Source: JAHECW01 sp964641415
GTDB taxonomy: Bacteria > Acidobacteriota > Thermoanaerobaculia > Thermoanaerobaculales > Sulfomarinibacteraceae
Length of the DNA: 64,000 bases
Assembly (NCBI GenBank): GCA_964641415.1
Contig: CAZXMW010000009.1
Span: 24,548-88,547 of the forward strand
Reading direction: 5' to 3'
The notes beneath the pieces are model-generated. The model saw only the letters and a list, made by a program, of their open reading frames with translations, ran no database searches and was not told where the DNA came from. Positions 37,309 through 45,737 of the stretch are shown one piece after another; the stretch's first letter is position 1; each line of letters starts with the position of its first letter. Both the position numbers and the translations under genes were made by a program.

Positions 37309-37515
37309 ATGGGTCAAAAAGTCTACAAGAAAATCAGCGTCACCGGGTGCTCGTCGACCAGCTACGAAAAGGCCATCGAGGTCGCCCTCGAAAAGGCGTC
37401 GGAGAGCCTGCGCGGGCTGAGCTGGTTCGAGGTCACCGAGTTCCGCGGCGGCATCGACGCCGACGGCTCGATCGAGTTCCAGGCAACCCTGACGGTGGCC
37501 TTCAAGATCGACTGA
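37309..37515 (+). CDS. Dodecin, flavin-binding small protein
   Basis: A 68-residue protein with the complete dodecin pattern: VYKKISVTGCSSTSYEKAIE, LRGLSWFEVTEFRG (the tryptophan that stacks on the flavin ring), and IEFQATLTVAFKID. Dodecins assemble into hollow dodecamers that store or buffer riboflavin, FMN or lumichrome. It lies about 1.1 kb downstream of ribE on the same strand, extending the flavin theme. The ATG at 37309 has GAGGAGAAG 7 bases upstream. It may have its own promoter, since 153 bases separate it from the previous gene and contain an AT-rich AATAGATAAA just ahead of the ribosome-binding site. Confidence 0.93.
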   Translation: MGQKVYKKISVTGCSSTSYEKAIEVALEKASESLRGLSWFEVTEFRGGIDADGSIEFQATLTVAFKID

Positions 37516-37620
37516 GGTCAGCCGGGTCTGATTCGGCCGGCAGGCTCCGTCACCCTCGACCGTTCCCCGCCGGCCGGCTTGCGCACCGGGCCCTCCTGAT
37601 GTACCATCCGCACCCGGTGT

Positions 37621-37696
37621 GGGGCCGTAGCTCAGTTGGGAGAGCGCAGCGTTCGCAATGCTGAGGTCGAGGGTTCGATCCCCTTCGGCTCCACCA
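37621..37696 (+). tRNA. tRNA-Ala (anticodon CGC)
   Basis: The 76-base sequence folds as a full cloverleaf. The acceptor stem is GGGGCCG with CGGCTCC and contains the G3-U70 pair that marks alanine tRNAs. The D arm is GCTC/GAGC, the anticodon stem CAGCG/TGCTG carries loop TTCGCAA with anticodon CGC (codon GCG), and the T arm is GAGGG-TTCGATC-CCCTT. CCA is encoded. It stands at the junction between housekeeping genes and the defence region, a classic island target, although no integrase or duplicated 3' end is seen. Confidence 0.95.
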
Positions 37697-37738
37697 GTTT
37701 TTCGCCCCCGCGCTTGCCAAGCGCGGGGGCGAAAAACT
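37696..37738. terminator. Perfect 21-base inverted repeat directly after the tRNA
   Basis: AGTTTTTCGCCCCCGCGCTTG and its exact reverse complement are separated by one base, starting at the last base of the tRNA CCA. The RNA hairpin would be GC-rich and very stable, with A and U runs at its base. It most simply terminates the tRNA transcript (and, from the other strand, the toxin-antitoxin transcript). Its length and perfection are unusual for a terminator. Confidence 0.6.
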
Positions 37739-37866
37739 GCCACGGCGGAGCTCCAAGCGAAGCCGGGCCATCCCCTCCTCCCTCTCACCGGCTAAGAACT
37801 CCGTTCTGGCAACCCTCCGCCACGGCTCATCGAAATCGCCGTAGCACTCACCTAGCCACTGCGAGG

Positions 37867-38967
37867 TTAATCTAGTGCCCATTTGAGGTGTTTCTTCAGA
37901 CCGTTGAGATGGGTGAATGGAAGCCACCCGATATGTTGAAGCCTGCCCACCACGATCCCCGGGGCGATTCCAAGTTCTTCGGCAAGCCGAATCACTTGGG
38001 CCCTGCTGATTCTCTGCCTCTTAGCGAATGGCTGTAAGGGTGCAAGACTCTCTTCAGGGATTAGCAGGCTGGCCGCAAACTGATTTGCCTCCGCCTCCTC
38101 GCGGTCGGGGTCCCCCTTGTCGGATTCAATGAACACTTGCTTCTTCCCATGAAGAAGAACGTGTCCGGCCTCGTGAAAGAAGGTGAACCACAAGTGATCG
38201 TCGGTCCTATATCGCAGGCTGAGCTGAATAAGGGCTCGTGTCGGTGATATCCACCTCGTTGCCCCGTGCGCCCTGCACCCGGGAATCTCCGGAACAAAGA
38301 CGACCGCAACACCGGCCCCAGCACACAGGTCTATCAAAGCGGGTTGAAAAACGCTCGGTGGCTCAACCGTCAGCTTTCGGGCCTCTGCGAGGGCATCTTC
38401 AAACCTGGTCTTGTCGAATGGCGCACAGGCCATTTCTCGGGCATGAAGCTCCCCCTTTCGAAGCCATGCAGAGAGAGCGCCCGGCTCGCTCCTGTAGGCC
38501 GATGAATGCCGGAAGCTCGCTTGTGGTGCAGCGAATACCTGCCTCCACTGCTCAGGAGATGCAACACCAAAAAACCCCAGGATCTCCCTGACCTGTTCAG
38601 CCTTGCTCGCCTCCGCCCGAATCCAACCGAGCTTCTTCAATGCCGAAACAGGGATCTCGCGCAGCCACTCCACGCTTCCTTCGAGCAGAGCTAACTCCTC
38701 TTTCCGTGCAAGGTGCTCCCTGTAATGCCGCTCCATATTCATCCAAAAACCGGCCGGCACACCGAGTACGCGTTCGAGCTGCAACGCGGTCTCAGGCGTG
38801 ACGGCTGTCTTCCCCTTGATGATCTCGTTGATGGTCTTCTTGGGTCTGCCCGTGCGCTCCGCGAGCTCGGCCTGCGACATCCCTCGCTCGTCCAACAGCT
38901 CCTGAAGTGTCTCTCCCGGAGGAGAAACGACCTCTGGCATGTACTCATTGATCGTCTCCCTAACCAT
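37867..38967 (-). CDS. higA: HigA-type antitoxin fused to an ImmA/IrrE metallopeptidase domain
   Basis: A 366-residue protein with two parts. Residues 15-80 are a helix-turn-helix of the HigA/XRE type (PPGETLQELLDERGMSQAELAERTGRPKKTINEIIKGK). Residues 185-330 form a COG2856 ImmA/IrrE domain with the zinc motif HEAGH followed by EEAEANQFAASLLIP. HigA binds and represses its own operon and neutralises the toxin; ImmA-type peptidases cut repressors, so this long form may control its own stability. The ATG at 38967 overlaps the toxin gene by eight bases. It is the first gene beyond the tRNA, on the minus strand. Confidence 0.88.
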   Translation of the reverse strand: MVRETINEYMPEVVSPPGETLQELLDERGMSQAELAERTGRPKKTINEIIKGKTAVTPETALQLERVLGVPAGFWMNMERHYREHLARKEELALLEGSVEWLREIPVSALKKLGWIRAEASKAEQVREILGFFGVASPEQWRQVFAAPQASFRHSSAYRSEPGALSAWLRKGELHAREMACAPFDKTRFEDALAEARKLTVEPPSVFQPALIDLCAGAGVAVVFVPEIPGCRAHGATRWISPTRALIQLSLRYRTDDHLWFTFFHEAGHVLLHGKKQVFIESDKGDPDREEAEANQFAASLLIPEESLAPLQPFAKRQRISRAQVIRLAEELGIAPGIVVGRLQHIGWLPFTHLNGLKKHLKWALD

Positions 38968-39295
38968 GAGTGTCCTCCACGCCCAAGACACGAACCACGG
39001 TCACTGCGCTCCAGTCGAGTGAGCCGTCTTCCTTCTCGGGCTTCCGCTCATGCGCCGGCTCGATAATGAGCCGGTAGGGTCCGTCCAAGTCCAACGAAAG
39101 ATGCCCCTTGTGGTCCCCGGAGAGCTCGTGGCATCGTCCTGGCAGAAACCGCAAGACCTCCAAATGATCGGCAGCGCGCAGTTGGTCGAGCCGCCTCCGG
39201 AGGATCTTTGCCCTGTTGGTTCCGAAGGTCCTGACCATGTCCTTTTCCTTGGTGCACTGCTTCCGAAGCCGCTTCGTCAAGAACAGGATATCCAC
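38960..39295 (-). CDS. higB: HigB/RelE-family mRNA-interferase toxin
   Basis: A 111-residue basic protein. It has DILFLTKRLRKQC at the N-terminus, a helical middle (RRRLDQLRAADHLEVLRFLPGRCHELSGD), and SLDLDGPYRLIIEPA, the core strands of HigB/RelE toxins, which cleave mRNA at the ribosome. The frame has GTG at 39295, with a GGGGG sequence 8 bases upstream; this start matches the usual length. Toxin-first order with an overlapping HigA gene is diagnostic of the hig family. This is probably a self-stabilising module of the accessory region. Confidence 0.85.
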   Translation of the reverse strand: MDILFLTKRLRKQCTKEKDMVRTFGTNRAKILRRRLDQLRAADHLEVLRFLPGRCHELSGDHKGHLSLDLDGPYRLIIEPAHERKPEKEDGSLDWSAVTVVRVLGVEDTHG

Positions 39296-39366
39296 CTGGC
39301 GGCCCCCTGTCAAGAAATATTAACCCATGGGATCAACTAGAAATTTCCATTACATTCACGTATGCC

Positions 39367-39395
39367 GTGAACGCGCACGTGCTGTGTGGTATAAT
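39367..39395 (+). promoter_or_regulatory. Promoter for the DUF3892 gene pair
   Basis: A perfect TATAAT (39390-39395) is preceded after 17 bases by GTGAAC (39367-39372), a weak -35. The stretch is AT-rich and reads toward the gene at 39538, giving a leader of about 140 bases. Confidence 0.5.
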
Positions 39396-39407
39396 TGGCT
39401 CGAAAAG

Positions 39408-39445
39408 GTGCTGGGGCGACCAGCCGTCACTGATCGCCCCAGCAC
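39408..39445 (+). promoter_or_regulatory. Strong hairpin in the DUF3892 leader
   Basis: GTGCTGGGGCGA (39408-39419) pairs perfectly with TCGCCCCAGCAC (39434-39445) around a 14-base loop, just after the predicted transcription start. No T-tract follows, so it is not a standard terminator. It may stabilise the mRNA or act as a binding site. A second, shorter pair ACACTG/CAGTGT lies farther along the same leader. Confidence 0.5.
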
Positions 39446-39537
39446 GAAACCATAACTCGAGGCCCTGAGGGCACACTGAGTCTTGACAACCCCAGTGTAC
39501 ACCACTCATGGGTCTCCAAGACAAAGGAGATTCATTT

Positions 39538-39810
39538 ATGGCGGATCGCTCTGTAACAAAAACCTCCAAGGATGCTGATGGCGACATCCTCGCTCTCTGT
39601 AACGGCACGGCGCACTGGTCGCCGCGGCACAAGAGCGGCGCAATCAGCGACATCGAGCTCGGGCTCCATCGCTATTACGTAGACTGGTCGACCGGCCAGC
39701 GCACTTGGGTTCGTGTCGTGAACGGACCCACTGGCAAGTACCTCCGAACGGACCGGGACAGCACATCGCGCAACAACCTCGGCGATCTGCCGGATTGCAG
39801 CGGCTACTAG
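39538..39810 (+). CDS. DUF3892-like small protein
   Basis: A 90-residue protein. The pattern KDADGDILALCN...WSPRHKSGAISDIE...YYVDW...VRVVNGPTGKYLRTDRDSTSRNNLGDLPDC is that of DUF3892 proteins, which are often found in accessory or stress-related loci and whose function is unknown. The ATG at 39538 has an AAAGGAG sequence 8 bases upstream, so the start is clear. The preceding leader is unusually long and structured. The next gene starts 14 bases after its stop, so the two probably form one transcript. Confidence 0.8.
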   Translation: MADRSVTKTSKDADGDILALCNGTAHWSPRHKSGAISDIELGLHRYYVDWSTGQRTWVRVVNGPTGKYLRTDRDSTSRNNLGDLPDCSGY

Positions 39811-39824
39811 GCTGGAGGTGTAGC

Positions 39825-40031
39825 ATGCCCAAGTCTACTCGGAACACTGGCAAGCGATGGACGCATGGAGACAGGCGCCAGCTGCGAGATCTCGCGAACC
39901 GAAACACGCCGACTCGGGTCATTGGGCTGAAGCTCGGACGCACTGAGGACGCGGTCCGGTCCGAGGCAAGCCGCCAAGGCGTCTCGCTCAAACCCACCAA
40001 CCAGTCGCCGTACAACCGGAGACGCAAGTAG
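39825..40031 (+). CDS. Small conserved basic protein, putative DNA-binding
   Basis: A 68-residue basic protein reading KRWTHGDRRQLRDLANRNTPTRVIGLKLGRTEDAVRSEASRQG and ending LKPTNQSPYNRRRK. I recognise this as a recurring small protein family in bacteria, built like a SANT/homeodomain-type helix-turn-helix, but no function has been shown to me. GGAGG lies 7 bases before the ATG at 39825. It is co-directional with the DUF3892 gene. It converges on brxA, with a shared hairpin terminator in between. Confidence 0.75.
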   Translation: MPKSTRNTGKRWTHGDRRQLRDLANRNTPTRVIGLKLGRTEDAVRSEASRQGVSLKPTNQSPYNRRRK

Positions 40032-40038
40032 CCCTTGA

Positions 40039-40062
40039 TGCAGGAGGTGACGGACTCCTGCA
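40039..40062. terminator. Bidirectional hairpin terminator between the small gene and brxA
   Basis: TGCAGGAG (40039-40046) and CTCCTGCA (40055-40062) form an 8-bp stem with an 8-base loop, followed on the plus strand by CATTTCCTT. Its place between convergent stops suggests it ends both transcripts, including the BREX operon. Confidence 0.55.
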
Positions 40063-40076
40063 CATTTCCTTGTCCC

Positions 40077-40835
40077 TCAGCTGGCCGCTTCCCGGTCATT
40101 CTTGCCCGACAACGACACCACCAGCTGATTAACCCCTTGTTGATGGACCACGAATTCACACACGCCTCGTAGCTGTTGCGGGCCGATGCCCGTCTGAAAG
40201 GGAAACAGCGCAGGGTGACCGACGAGCTGCTCCAGCTCCATGGACTCCTGGCCACTGTCCATGAGAAGGGCCTCCACGAGAAGAAGGGCCACCGTATCGC
40301 TGACGGCCGACGGTGCGCCAGCGAGCGCGTAAACGCCCTTCTTGTCACCGTTCTTCAGCACACCCCATTGCACCATCGAGCGGAGGATCCGGGGGATCGC
40401 TCGGTCGATCGTTGATCGCTGGCCCCACGCCTCCACCATCCTCCGCTTCAGCTGTGACACGGTCACCGTTCCGTGAAGCGAAAGCAGCTTGCCCAGTGCC
40501 GATGCCAGGTCCGTGAAGAACGGGTACGTCCCGATCATCATCGCCCAGTGGATCGCGAGCCGTTCCTCCGTTGTCGCATGGCCGAGTCGCTCCACCGCGC
40601 GATTGCGCAGCGAGATGGCCGTGTCTGGAACCAGGCACCAGATGTGGCTCAGCACGGTCACCGTCTTTCCGCGGGCGCTGTTCTTTGTGTCGCCGGCCAC
40701 CGCGCCTTCGAGCACGCTGTAGAGGTACTTGCGGACCTCGGGCGGGGTAGCTCCCTCGGCGACCTTCGCGGCGACCGCATCCAGCCAGGAGAGTTCTATC
40801 GGCCGGTCAAAGCCAACGGCTTGGCGTCGATTCAT
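40077..40835 (-). CDS. brxA: BREX-3 protein BrxA
   Basis: A 252-residue protein, last gene of the BREX operon. The segment MMIGTYPFFTDLASALGKLLSLHGTVTVSQLKRRMVEAWGQRSTIDRAIPRILRSMVQWGVLK has the winged-helix layout of BrxA, a small DNA-binding component seen in several BREX types. The ATG at 40835 overlaps the pglZ stop by ATGA. Assignment rests on this pattern and on the position at the end of the BREX-3 gene order (pglZ then brxA). Its exact role in phage exclusion is unresolved. Confidence 0.75.
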   Translation of the reverse strand: MNRRQAVGFDRPIELSWLDAVAAKVAEGATPPEVRKYLYSVLEGAVAGDTKNSARGKTVTVLSHIWCLVPDTAISLRNRAVERLGHATTEERLAIHWAMMIGTYPFFTDLASALGKLLSLHGTVTVSQLKRRMVEAWGQRSTIDRAIPRILRSMVQWGVLKNGDKKGVYALAGAPSAVSDTVALLLVEALLMDSGQESMELEQLVGHPALFPFQTGIGPQQLRGVCEFVVHQQGVNQLVVSLSGKNDREAAS

Positions 40836-42901
40836 GCTGGTTTCCTCACCCTCGCGAACGGGACGATCACCTCCTCGAGTGAGATGCCACCGTGCGCCAA
40901 CGTGCGCTTGCCTTCGTGGATGAAGGCGTGGCGACCGGGTGCGAGAAGTGCGCGGAAGTCGTCGGGCAACCCGATCTGTGGCCAGATGATCGAGGTCGGG
41001 TAGTCCTTCTGAACCCCGGCCCTCGTCAGATCGTCACGGAACACGTGTGCCCGCTCTCCGCGCTCATCGGCAATCGCTCCCACGTTGGGTTTCCCCACGC
41101 CGACACTCTCGATGTTGCCGTGGTCGGCAGTGATGAAGACCTCGAATCGCTCTTCCAGAAGGAGAGCTACGAGCTTGCCAAGGGCGCCGGAGTCCGACCA
41201 GTGCTTCACGCTGGCGTGCAGGCCACCGCTACCCATGACGCTGCCGTGAAGGGTCTGGTCGATGGTGCCGACCACCACACCCAGCAGCCTGCACTTTGGA
41301 TGCTCCGCCAACTCACGCACGCGTTCGAGGTAGGTCGAGTCATCCTCCTGCTTCTTCTGGCAGGCGTACCCGACTTCGACCTTGGCGGCGCCTGCATCTT
41401 CCCAAAAACGCCGCCAGTGGCTCGGTTCCTTGGCAGTGGACTTCAGGCTGGCTGAGAAGTAGAACGGAGGGTCGCCGGTGAAAATCGACTGCCGCGAGAC
41501 GCCGGTGAGCGTCGGCACCCAGGCGAAGATGCCGTCCTCATCGAGGGTCACGCCGAGGTTGCGCTCGAGGCCACCTTTCACGACCACCCACTGGTCGAGC
41601 GCGAGCCCGTCAACCACGATGAGCGCCTGCTTCCCGAGCGCTTGCCCGGCCGCCCCGGCCCCAGTTGGCACGAAGCGATGGGCCAGGAAGCGCGGAATGT
41701 GGTGCACCATTGCCGGCGTCGGCCAATAGGCGAGATTGTGAAGGGAAGCGAAATGGTCCAGCATCCACGAGGAGAACCGGTCTTCGATCTGGTCGTGGAG
41801 CGCTTCGATGTCCTCCACGACATCCGCAAGGGCGTCCCCCGGTAGCCCCCACCGGAGAGCCATCAGCTCTGCCCAGCGGAACGCAGTCTCGACCCACTCA
41901 TCGTGTGAGGCGTGGTCCCCGGGCAGCTCCCCTCCGGTCATCTCGACGAGCCGGAGCAAGCGTGCCTTCGCATCCTCCTCGACGTCGCCCTCCACACCGA
42001 GCGCCATCCACGTGCCTTTGACCGCGGTCTTCGGAATCGCGCCTGACGGGGCGAGGTGGCCTTCGACGAACAGGTTGTCGATGTAGACGCGCACGTCATC
42101 GTGGTCGAAGGGGAGGTCAACGGGCCCGGCGAACTTGAGCGCGTACGGTTCGGGCGGTCCCTCGGCGACACCAGATGCCTTGGCGGCCTGAGTTTTCAAG
42201 AAGTGCGGCCACCGCTCCTCAAGGAATGCGAGGAAGGCGGCACGATCCGGGACGATGAGATCGAGCGGCCAGTCTCCCCAACGGCCCTCCTGCTGGAGAA
42301 GGTGGATGAACCTCTCGTCGAGGGACGGCGGAAAGACCTTCCCTCGGTAGTGGCGCCGGAGTAGAACGCGCAGCAGATCCGACGGGGCCTTGATGAGCTC
42401 GGGAGCGACCTCGAAGACATGGCGCAGGATGAAGTCCCGAGTGCCGTTTTCGCCGAGGGGCTCGGGCTTGTACACCTTCTGCGCCTGGTAGAGCGCTTCG
42501 AGATCTCCTCGGTCCAGCTCGGACACCACCTGGGGGGCGAGGTGAGGGAAAAGCTCACCGATGCTGAAGGAGAGCAGACGCGACTGCCGCTGCGCTTCGA
42601 GGAGGAGGTCGAAAGGCAACGAATCAACATCCGACCTGCTCGCACGAAGGACGACGACCAGTGTGGTCTCGTCCCCCTGGTCCCACAGCTGCCGGTACCG
42701 ACTCTCGTAGGCGTAGCGGAAGGCCACGTGGTCGTCGAAGGGAATCAGGTCGAATCCCTGCCGTCGGATTCCCTCGAGCACACCCTGCTCGGTCAGCAGA
42801 TGGTCTGGATCGGCCACGATCGTCAGGCGCGCGACCGCGGCGATGTCGCGAGTAAAGTGGGCGACAATGGGCGCCCGCCAGCCAGCGCCAGCCGGGTTCA
42901 T
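40832..42901 (-). CDS. pglZ: BREX-3 alkaline-phosphatase-like protein PglZ
   Basis: A 689-residue protein whose C-terminal half is a PglZ domain of the alkaline phosphatase superfamily. Metal-site elements are visible: VVDGLALDQ (Asp431), PTLTGVSR (466-470 region, where the nucleophile normally lies) and ITADHGN (Asp593, His594). PglZ with BrxC is the defining pair of all BREX systems. It probably acts on a phosphorylated or phosphodiester substrate in the defence complex. The N-terminal half is family-specific. The ATG at 42901 overlaps the brxHII stop by four bases, and the stop overlaps brxA by four, as expected for stoichiometric expression. Confidence 0.93.
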   Translation of the reverse strand: MNPAGAGWRAPIVAHFTRDIAAVARLTIVADPDHLLTEQGVLEGIRRQGFDLIPFDDHVAFRYAYESRYRQLWDQGDETTLVVVLRASRSDVDSLPFDLLLEAQRQSRLLSFSIGELFPHLAPQVVSELDRGDLEALYQAQKVYKPEPLGENGTRDFILRHVFEVAPELIKAPSDLLRVLLRRHYRGKVFPPSLDERFIHLLQQEGRWGDWPLDLIVPDRAAFLAFLEERWPHFLKTQAAKASGVAEGPPEPYALKFAGPVDLPFDHDDVRVYIDNLFVEGHLAPSGAIPKTAVKGTWMALGVEGDVEEDAKARLLRLVEMTGGELPGDHASHDEWVETAFRWAELMALRWGLPGDALADVVEDIEALHDQIEDRFSSWMLDHFASLHNLAYWPTPAMVHHIPRFLAHRFVPTGAGAAGQALGKQALIVVDGLALDQWVVVKGGLERNLGVTLDEDGIFAWVPTLTGVSRQSIFTGDPPFYFSASLKSTAKEPSHWRRFWEDAGAAKVEVGYACQKKQEDDSTYLERVRELAEHPKCRLLGVVVGTIDQTLHGSVMGSGGLHASVKHWSDSGALGKLVALLLEERFEVFITADHGNIESVGVGKPNVGAIADERGERAHVFRDDLTRAGVQKDYPTSIIWPQIGLPDDFRALLAPGRHAFIHEGKRTLAHGGISLEEVIVPFARVRKPA

Positions 42902-45729
42902 GGGCGGCTCCCCGTCGGGGCCACCCTGAGCACGATCACCGCAGACAGCTCAGGAATGGCCGCTTCCTTTGCTCCCATCGATGTCGTCCACGCAGCCTTC
43001 TCGCGTTCGAGCTGTGACAGGCGATGGCTGCGAACCTGGGGCAGCCCGATACGGTCGATTGCACGGCGTCTCGCTTCGAAGGCGTGAATGGTCTTCCTCC
43101 GCTCCCGCTGGATCCGCTTCTGATGCCCATCGAGCAGCTCACGGAACACAGGTTCACCATGCTTCTCGGCCTCTCGCCGGGAGAGCTGATACGCGTGCGA
43201 CGCGTTCTCGCCATTGAGCACTTCCGGCGACCCGGACAAGTCGGCATTCCCCTCGATCAGCTGATCCCACACTGCGCGTGCTGTGGGCCCTAGCACCCGG
43301 CCGTCCTCACTCACGAAGAGTGCCAGCACCCTGGTCTTGCGCTCATCCTCGGTCCGAAGCTGAATCCTCCACAGGGACCACACGCCTTCGACCTTGTCCG
43401 AAATCCCAGGGACCGAGAGTGCGGCGACCGGCTGGCCCGGGGCGAAATGGGGCAGCGATGCCACCAGGCTGCGCACCCTCGGCTCCTCGAGCGACAGGTG
43501 CGTCGTACCGGGCAGCTCCGCCTCGGATCGTGAGAACACAGCCTTCTGCACCTCGTGACCGTCTGGCCAGCGGAGCCGGAAACCGACGTCGTCGCGAGCA
43601 ACCAGCGCGCCATCCGGGGCGAGCGTGCGAAGGTGCGACACGGTCATTCGCTCGGTCCAGAATGGCATCTGGTGGTTCTCGATGCGTCGGGCCCCCGATG
43701 GGTCCAACTCTTCGACGGCACCAAGAACGCCGGCACCATCCCGCGCGGCCTGGGCCCGGCGCCGCAGCTGCTCAGCAAGCTCTGTCGCTCGTGCCGCCGC
43801 GTCCTCCGGGGTCAGCACGGCGCCGATGTACAGGTTGTTGAAGTCCACGTCGCCTTCCTCGGAGTCGAGAACGTCCCCGAGCTTGTCGACCCCGAACTCT
43901 TCCAGGATCCGCTGCAGCTTCTCCTCGAGCACCTCGCGCACGCGCAGCTCGACTGTGTCCTCCAGGGCGAAGTTTAGAGCGGTGACGACGTGCTGCTGCC
44001 CGATGCGGTCGACCCGCCCGATGCGCTGCTCGAGCTTCATCGGGTTCCACGGAAGGTCGTAGTTGACGACCACGTGGCAGAACTGGAGGTTCAAGCCCTC
44101 GCTGCCAGCGTCCGTGGAGATCATGATCTGCGCCTCGTTGGCAAACGCTCCCTGGACCTCTCGTCGCTGCTCGAGCGCCATGGAGCCGTTCAAGGTGGTG
44201 ACCGAGAAGCCGCGCCCGCCCAGGAACTCGGCGAGCATGGACTGGGTCGGCACGAACTCCGTGAAGACGAGGACCTTCAAGCTGGGGTCGTTCTCGTCCC
44301 GCTGGAGCTGCCGGATGATCTCGAGCAGTGCCTCTGCCTTCACATCAGGGCCACGCGCTTCGCATCGCCGTGCGGCGGAGAGCAGCAGCTCGACCTCGGC
44401 GCGCTCGTTCTTCAAGCCACGGAGCCTTGACGTGAGGATCTTCTCCATCTGGTCCTGGCTGTCCATGTCGGACCAGTCCATGCCGATGTCTTCAGGGAAG
44501 AGCGACAGCTGCCCTTGCGGCAACTCCAGCACATCGAGCCGACGTTCCATCGCCCTCCGAATGGCGGCTGTGCTGGAGGTGACGAGGCGTTGCATGAGGA
44601 TCATCAAGAACCCGATCGCGGTCTGCTTGTCGCGCAGCGCCTGGTTGTAGCCTTCGCGGACGTACTCGGTCACTGCCTCGTAGAGGGCCCGCTGCTCGTG
44701 CCTGCCCTCGTCCCACGCCACCGGGTGAAGCCGGGTCACCCGTGGCTTGAAGAGAGGGTTGCCCGATGCGTCGATCGCCCGCCGCTTCTCGGTGCGGATC
44801 ACGTACGGCGCCACGTTCTCGCGTCGCACTGACTCGTCGTCTGGCAAGGCATCAGGGTCGAGGAAGCTGATCAGGCGCCGGAATGCGTCGGTCTTGCCCT
44901 GGTGGGGAGTTGCCGACAGCAGGAGAAGGTATGGCGCCGCGTCTGCCAGGGCGTCTCCGAGCTTGAACCGGGCGACCTGCTCGGTGCTGCCGCCGAGGCG
45001 ATGGGCCTCATCCACGATGATCAGGTCCCAACCCGCGCTCACCAGGTCGTCGAATCGCTCGCGGTTGTAGCGGGCGACCTGCTCATGCGACCACCCTTTG
45101 CGAGCCTCCATCGGCTTGACCGAGTCCACCGGGCAGACCACCTGGTCGTGAATGCGCCAGAGGTTGTCGTCCTCGTCCGCGCCAGTGACATCGCGCCACA
45201 CCGAGAAGCTGCCGGGGATGACGAGCCGGAAGTCCTCGTTGAAGTGGGTCCGCATCTCGCTGACCCACTGGGTGACAAGGCCCGCGGGCGCCACCACCAG
45301 CGTGCGGCGGACCAGGCCACGCACTTTCATTTCGCGCAGGATCAGGCCGGCTTCGATCGTCTTTCCGAGCCCCACCTCGTCGGCCAGCAGGTACCGCACC
45401 CGGTCGCCGGACATGGCGCGAGAGAGCGCGTGAATCTGGTGCGGCAGTGGGATGACCGTCCCTTCAAGCGGTGCAACCAGGGCGTCGTGCTCCAAGGCAT
45501 CGAGCACACGTGCGGCCGCCACCCGATAGCAGATCTCGTCGAAACCCGGATGAGGCGTAAGAGCCAGCTCACCCAGTTCGTCTCTCCCAAGACGAATCAC
45601 CTCGTTTCGCGTCGGTAGCCAGACAAGCACAGAGGCTTGCCCCCAAACGTGTTCGACACCAACGACACGGCAGGCGGCGCCGTCCCTGAGGTTGACGACC
45701 CAGTCTCCAGCAGCAGGCATCGACGTCAT
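42898..45729 (-). CDS. brxHII: BREX-3 SNF2/DEAD-like helicase BrxHII
   Basis: A 943-residue superfamily 2 helicase. Motif I is in LLADEVGLGKTIEAG (residues 114-128), motif II is DEAH (240-243), motif III is LSATPHQGKTDAF, and the C-terminal motor contains TDAGSEGLNLQFCHVVVNYDLPWNPMKLEQRIGRVDRIGQQ, which matches RapA-like SNF2 ATPases. It should move on or remodel DNA using ATP. Its place between a methyltransferase and pglZ fits brxHII of type 3 BREX. The ATG at 45729 was chosen because the frame upstream overlaps the OLD gene; an ATG three codons later is also possible. Eight bases separate it from the OLD stop. Confidence 0.9.
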   Translation of the reverse strand: MTSMPAAGDWVVNLRDGAACRVVGVEHVWGQASVLVWLPTRNEVIRLGRDELGELALTPHPGFDEICYRVAAARVLDALEHDALVAPLEGTVIPLPHQIHALSRAMSGDRVRYLLADEVGLGKTIEAGLILREMKVRGLVRRTLVVAPAGLVTQWVSEMRTHFNEDFRLVIPGSFSVWRDVTGADEDDNLWRIHDQVVCPVDSVKPMEARKGWSHEQVARYNRERFDDLVSAGWDLIIVDEAHRLGGSTEQVARFKLGDALADAAPYLLLLSATPHQGKTDAFRRLISFLDPDALPDDESVRRENVAPYVIRTEKRRAIDASGNPLFKPRVTRLHPVAWDEGRHEQRALYEAVTEYVREGYNQALRDKQTAIGFLMILMQRLVTSSTAAIRRAMERRLDVLELPQGQLSLFPEDIGMDWSDMDSQDQMEKILTSRLRGLKNERAEVELLLSAARRCEARGPDVKAEALLEIIRQLQRDENDPSLKVLVFTEFVPTQSMLAEFLGGRGFSVTTLNGSMALEQRREVQGAFANEAQIMISTDAGSEGLNLQFCHVVVNYDLPWNPMKLEQRIGRVDRIGQQHVVTALNFALEDTVELRVREVLEEKLQRILEEFGVDKLGDVLDSEEGDVDFNNLYIGAVLTPEDAAARATELAEQLRRRAQAARDGAGVLGAVEELDPSGARRIENHQMPFWTERMTVSHLRTLAPDGALVARDDVGFRLRWPDGHEVQKAVFSRSEAELPGTTHLSLEEPRVRSLVASLPHFAPGQPVAALSVPGISDKVEGVWSLWRIQLRTEDERKTRVLALFVSEDGRVLGPTARAVWDQLIEGNADLSGSPEVLNGENASHAYQLSRREAEKHGEPVFRELLDGHQKRIQRERRKTIHAFEARRRAIDRIGLPQVRSHRLSQLEREKAAWTTSMGAKEAAIPELSAVIVLRVAPTGSRP

Positions 45730-45737
45730 GGGCACAG

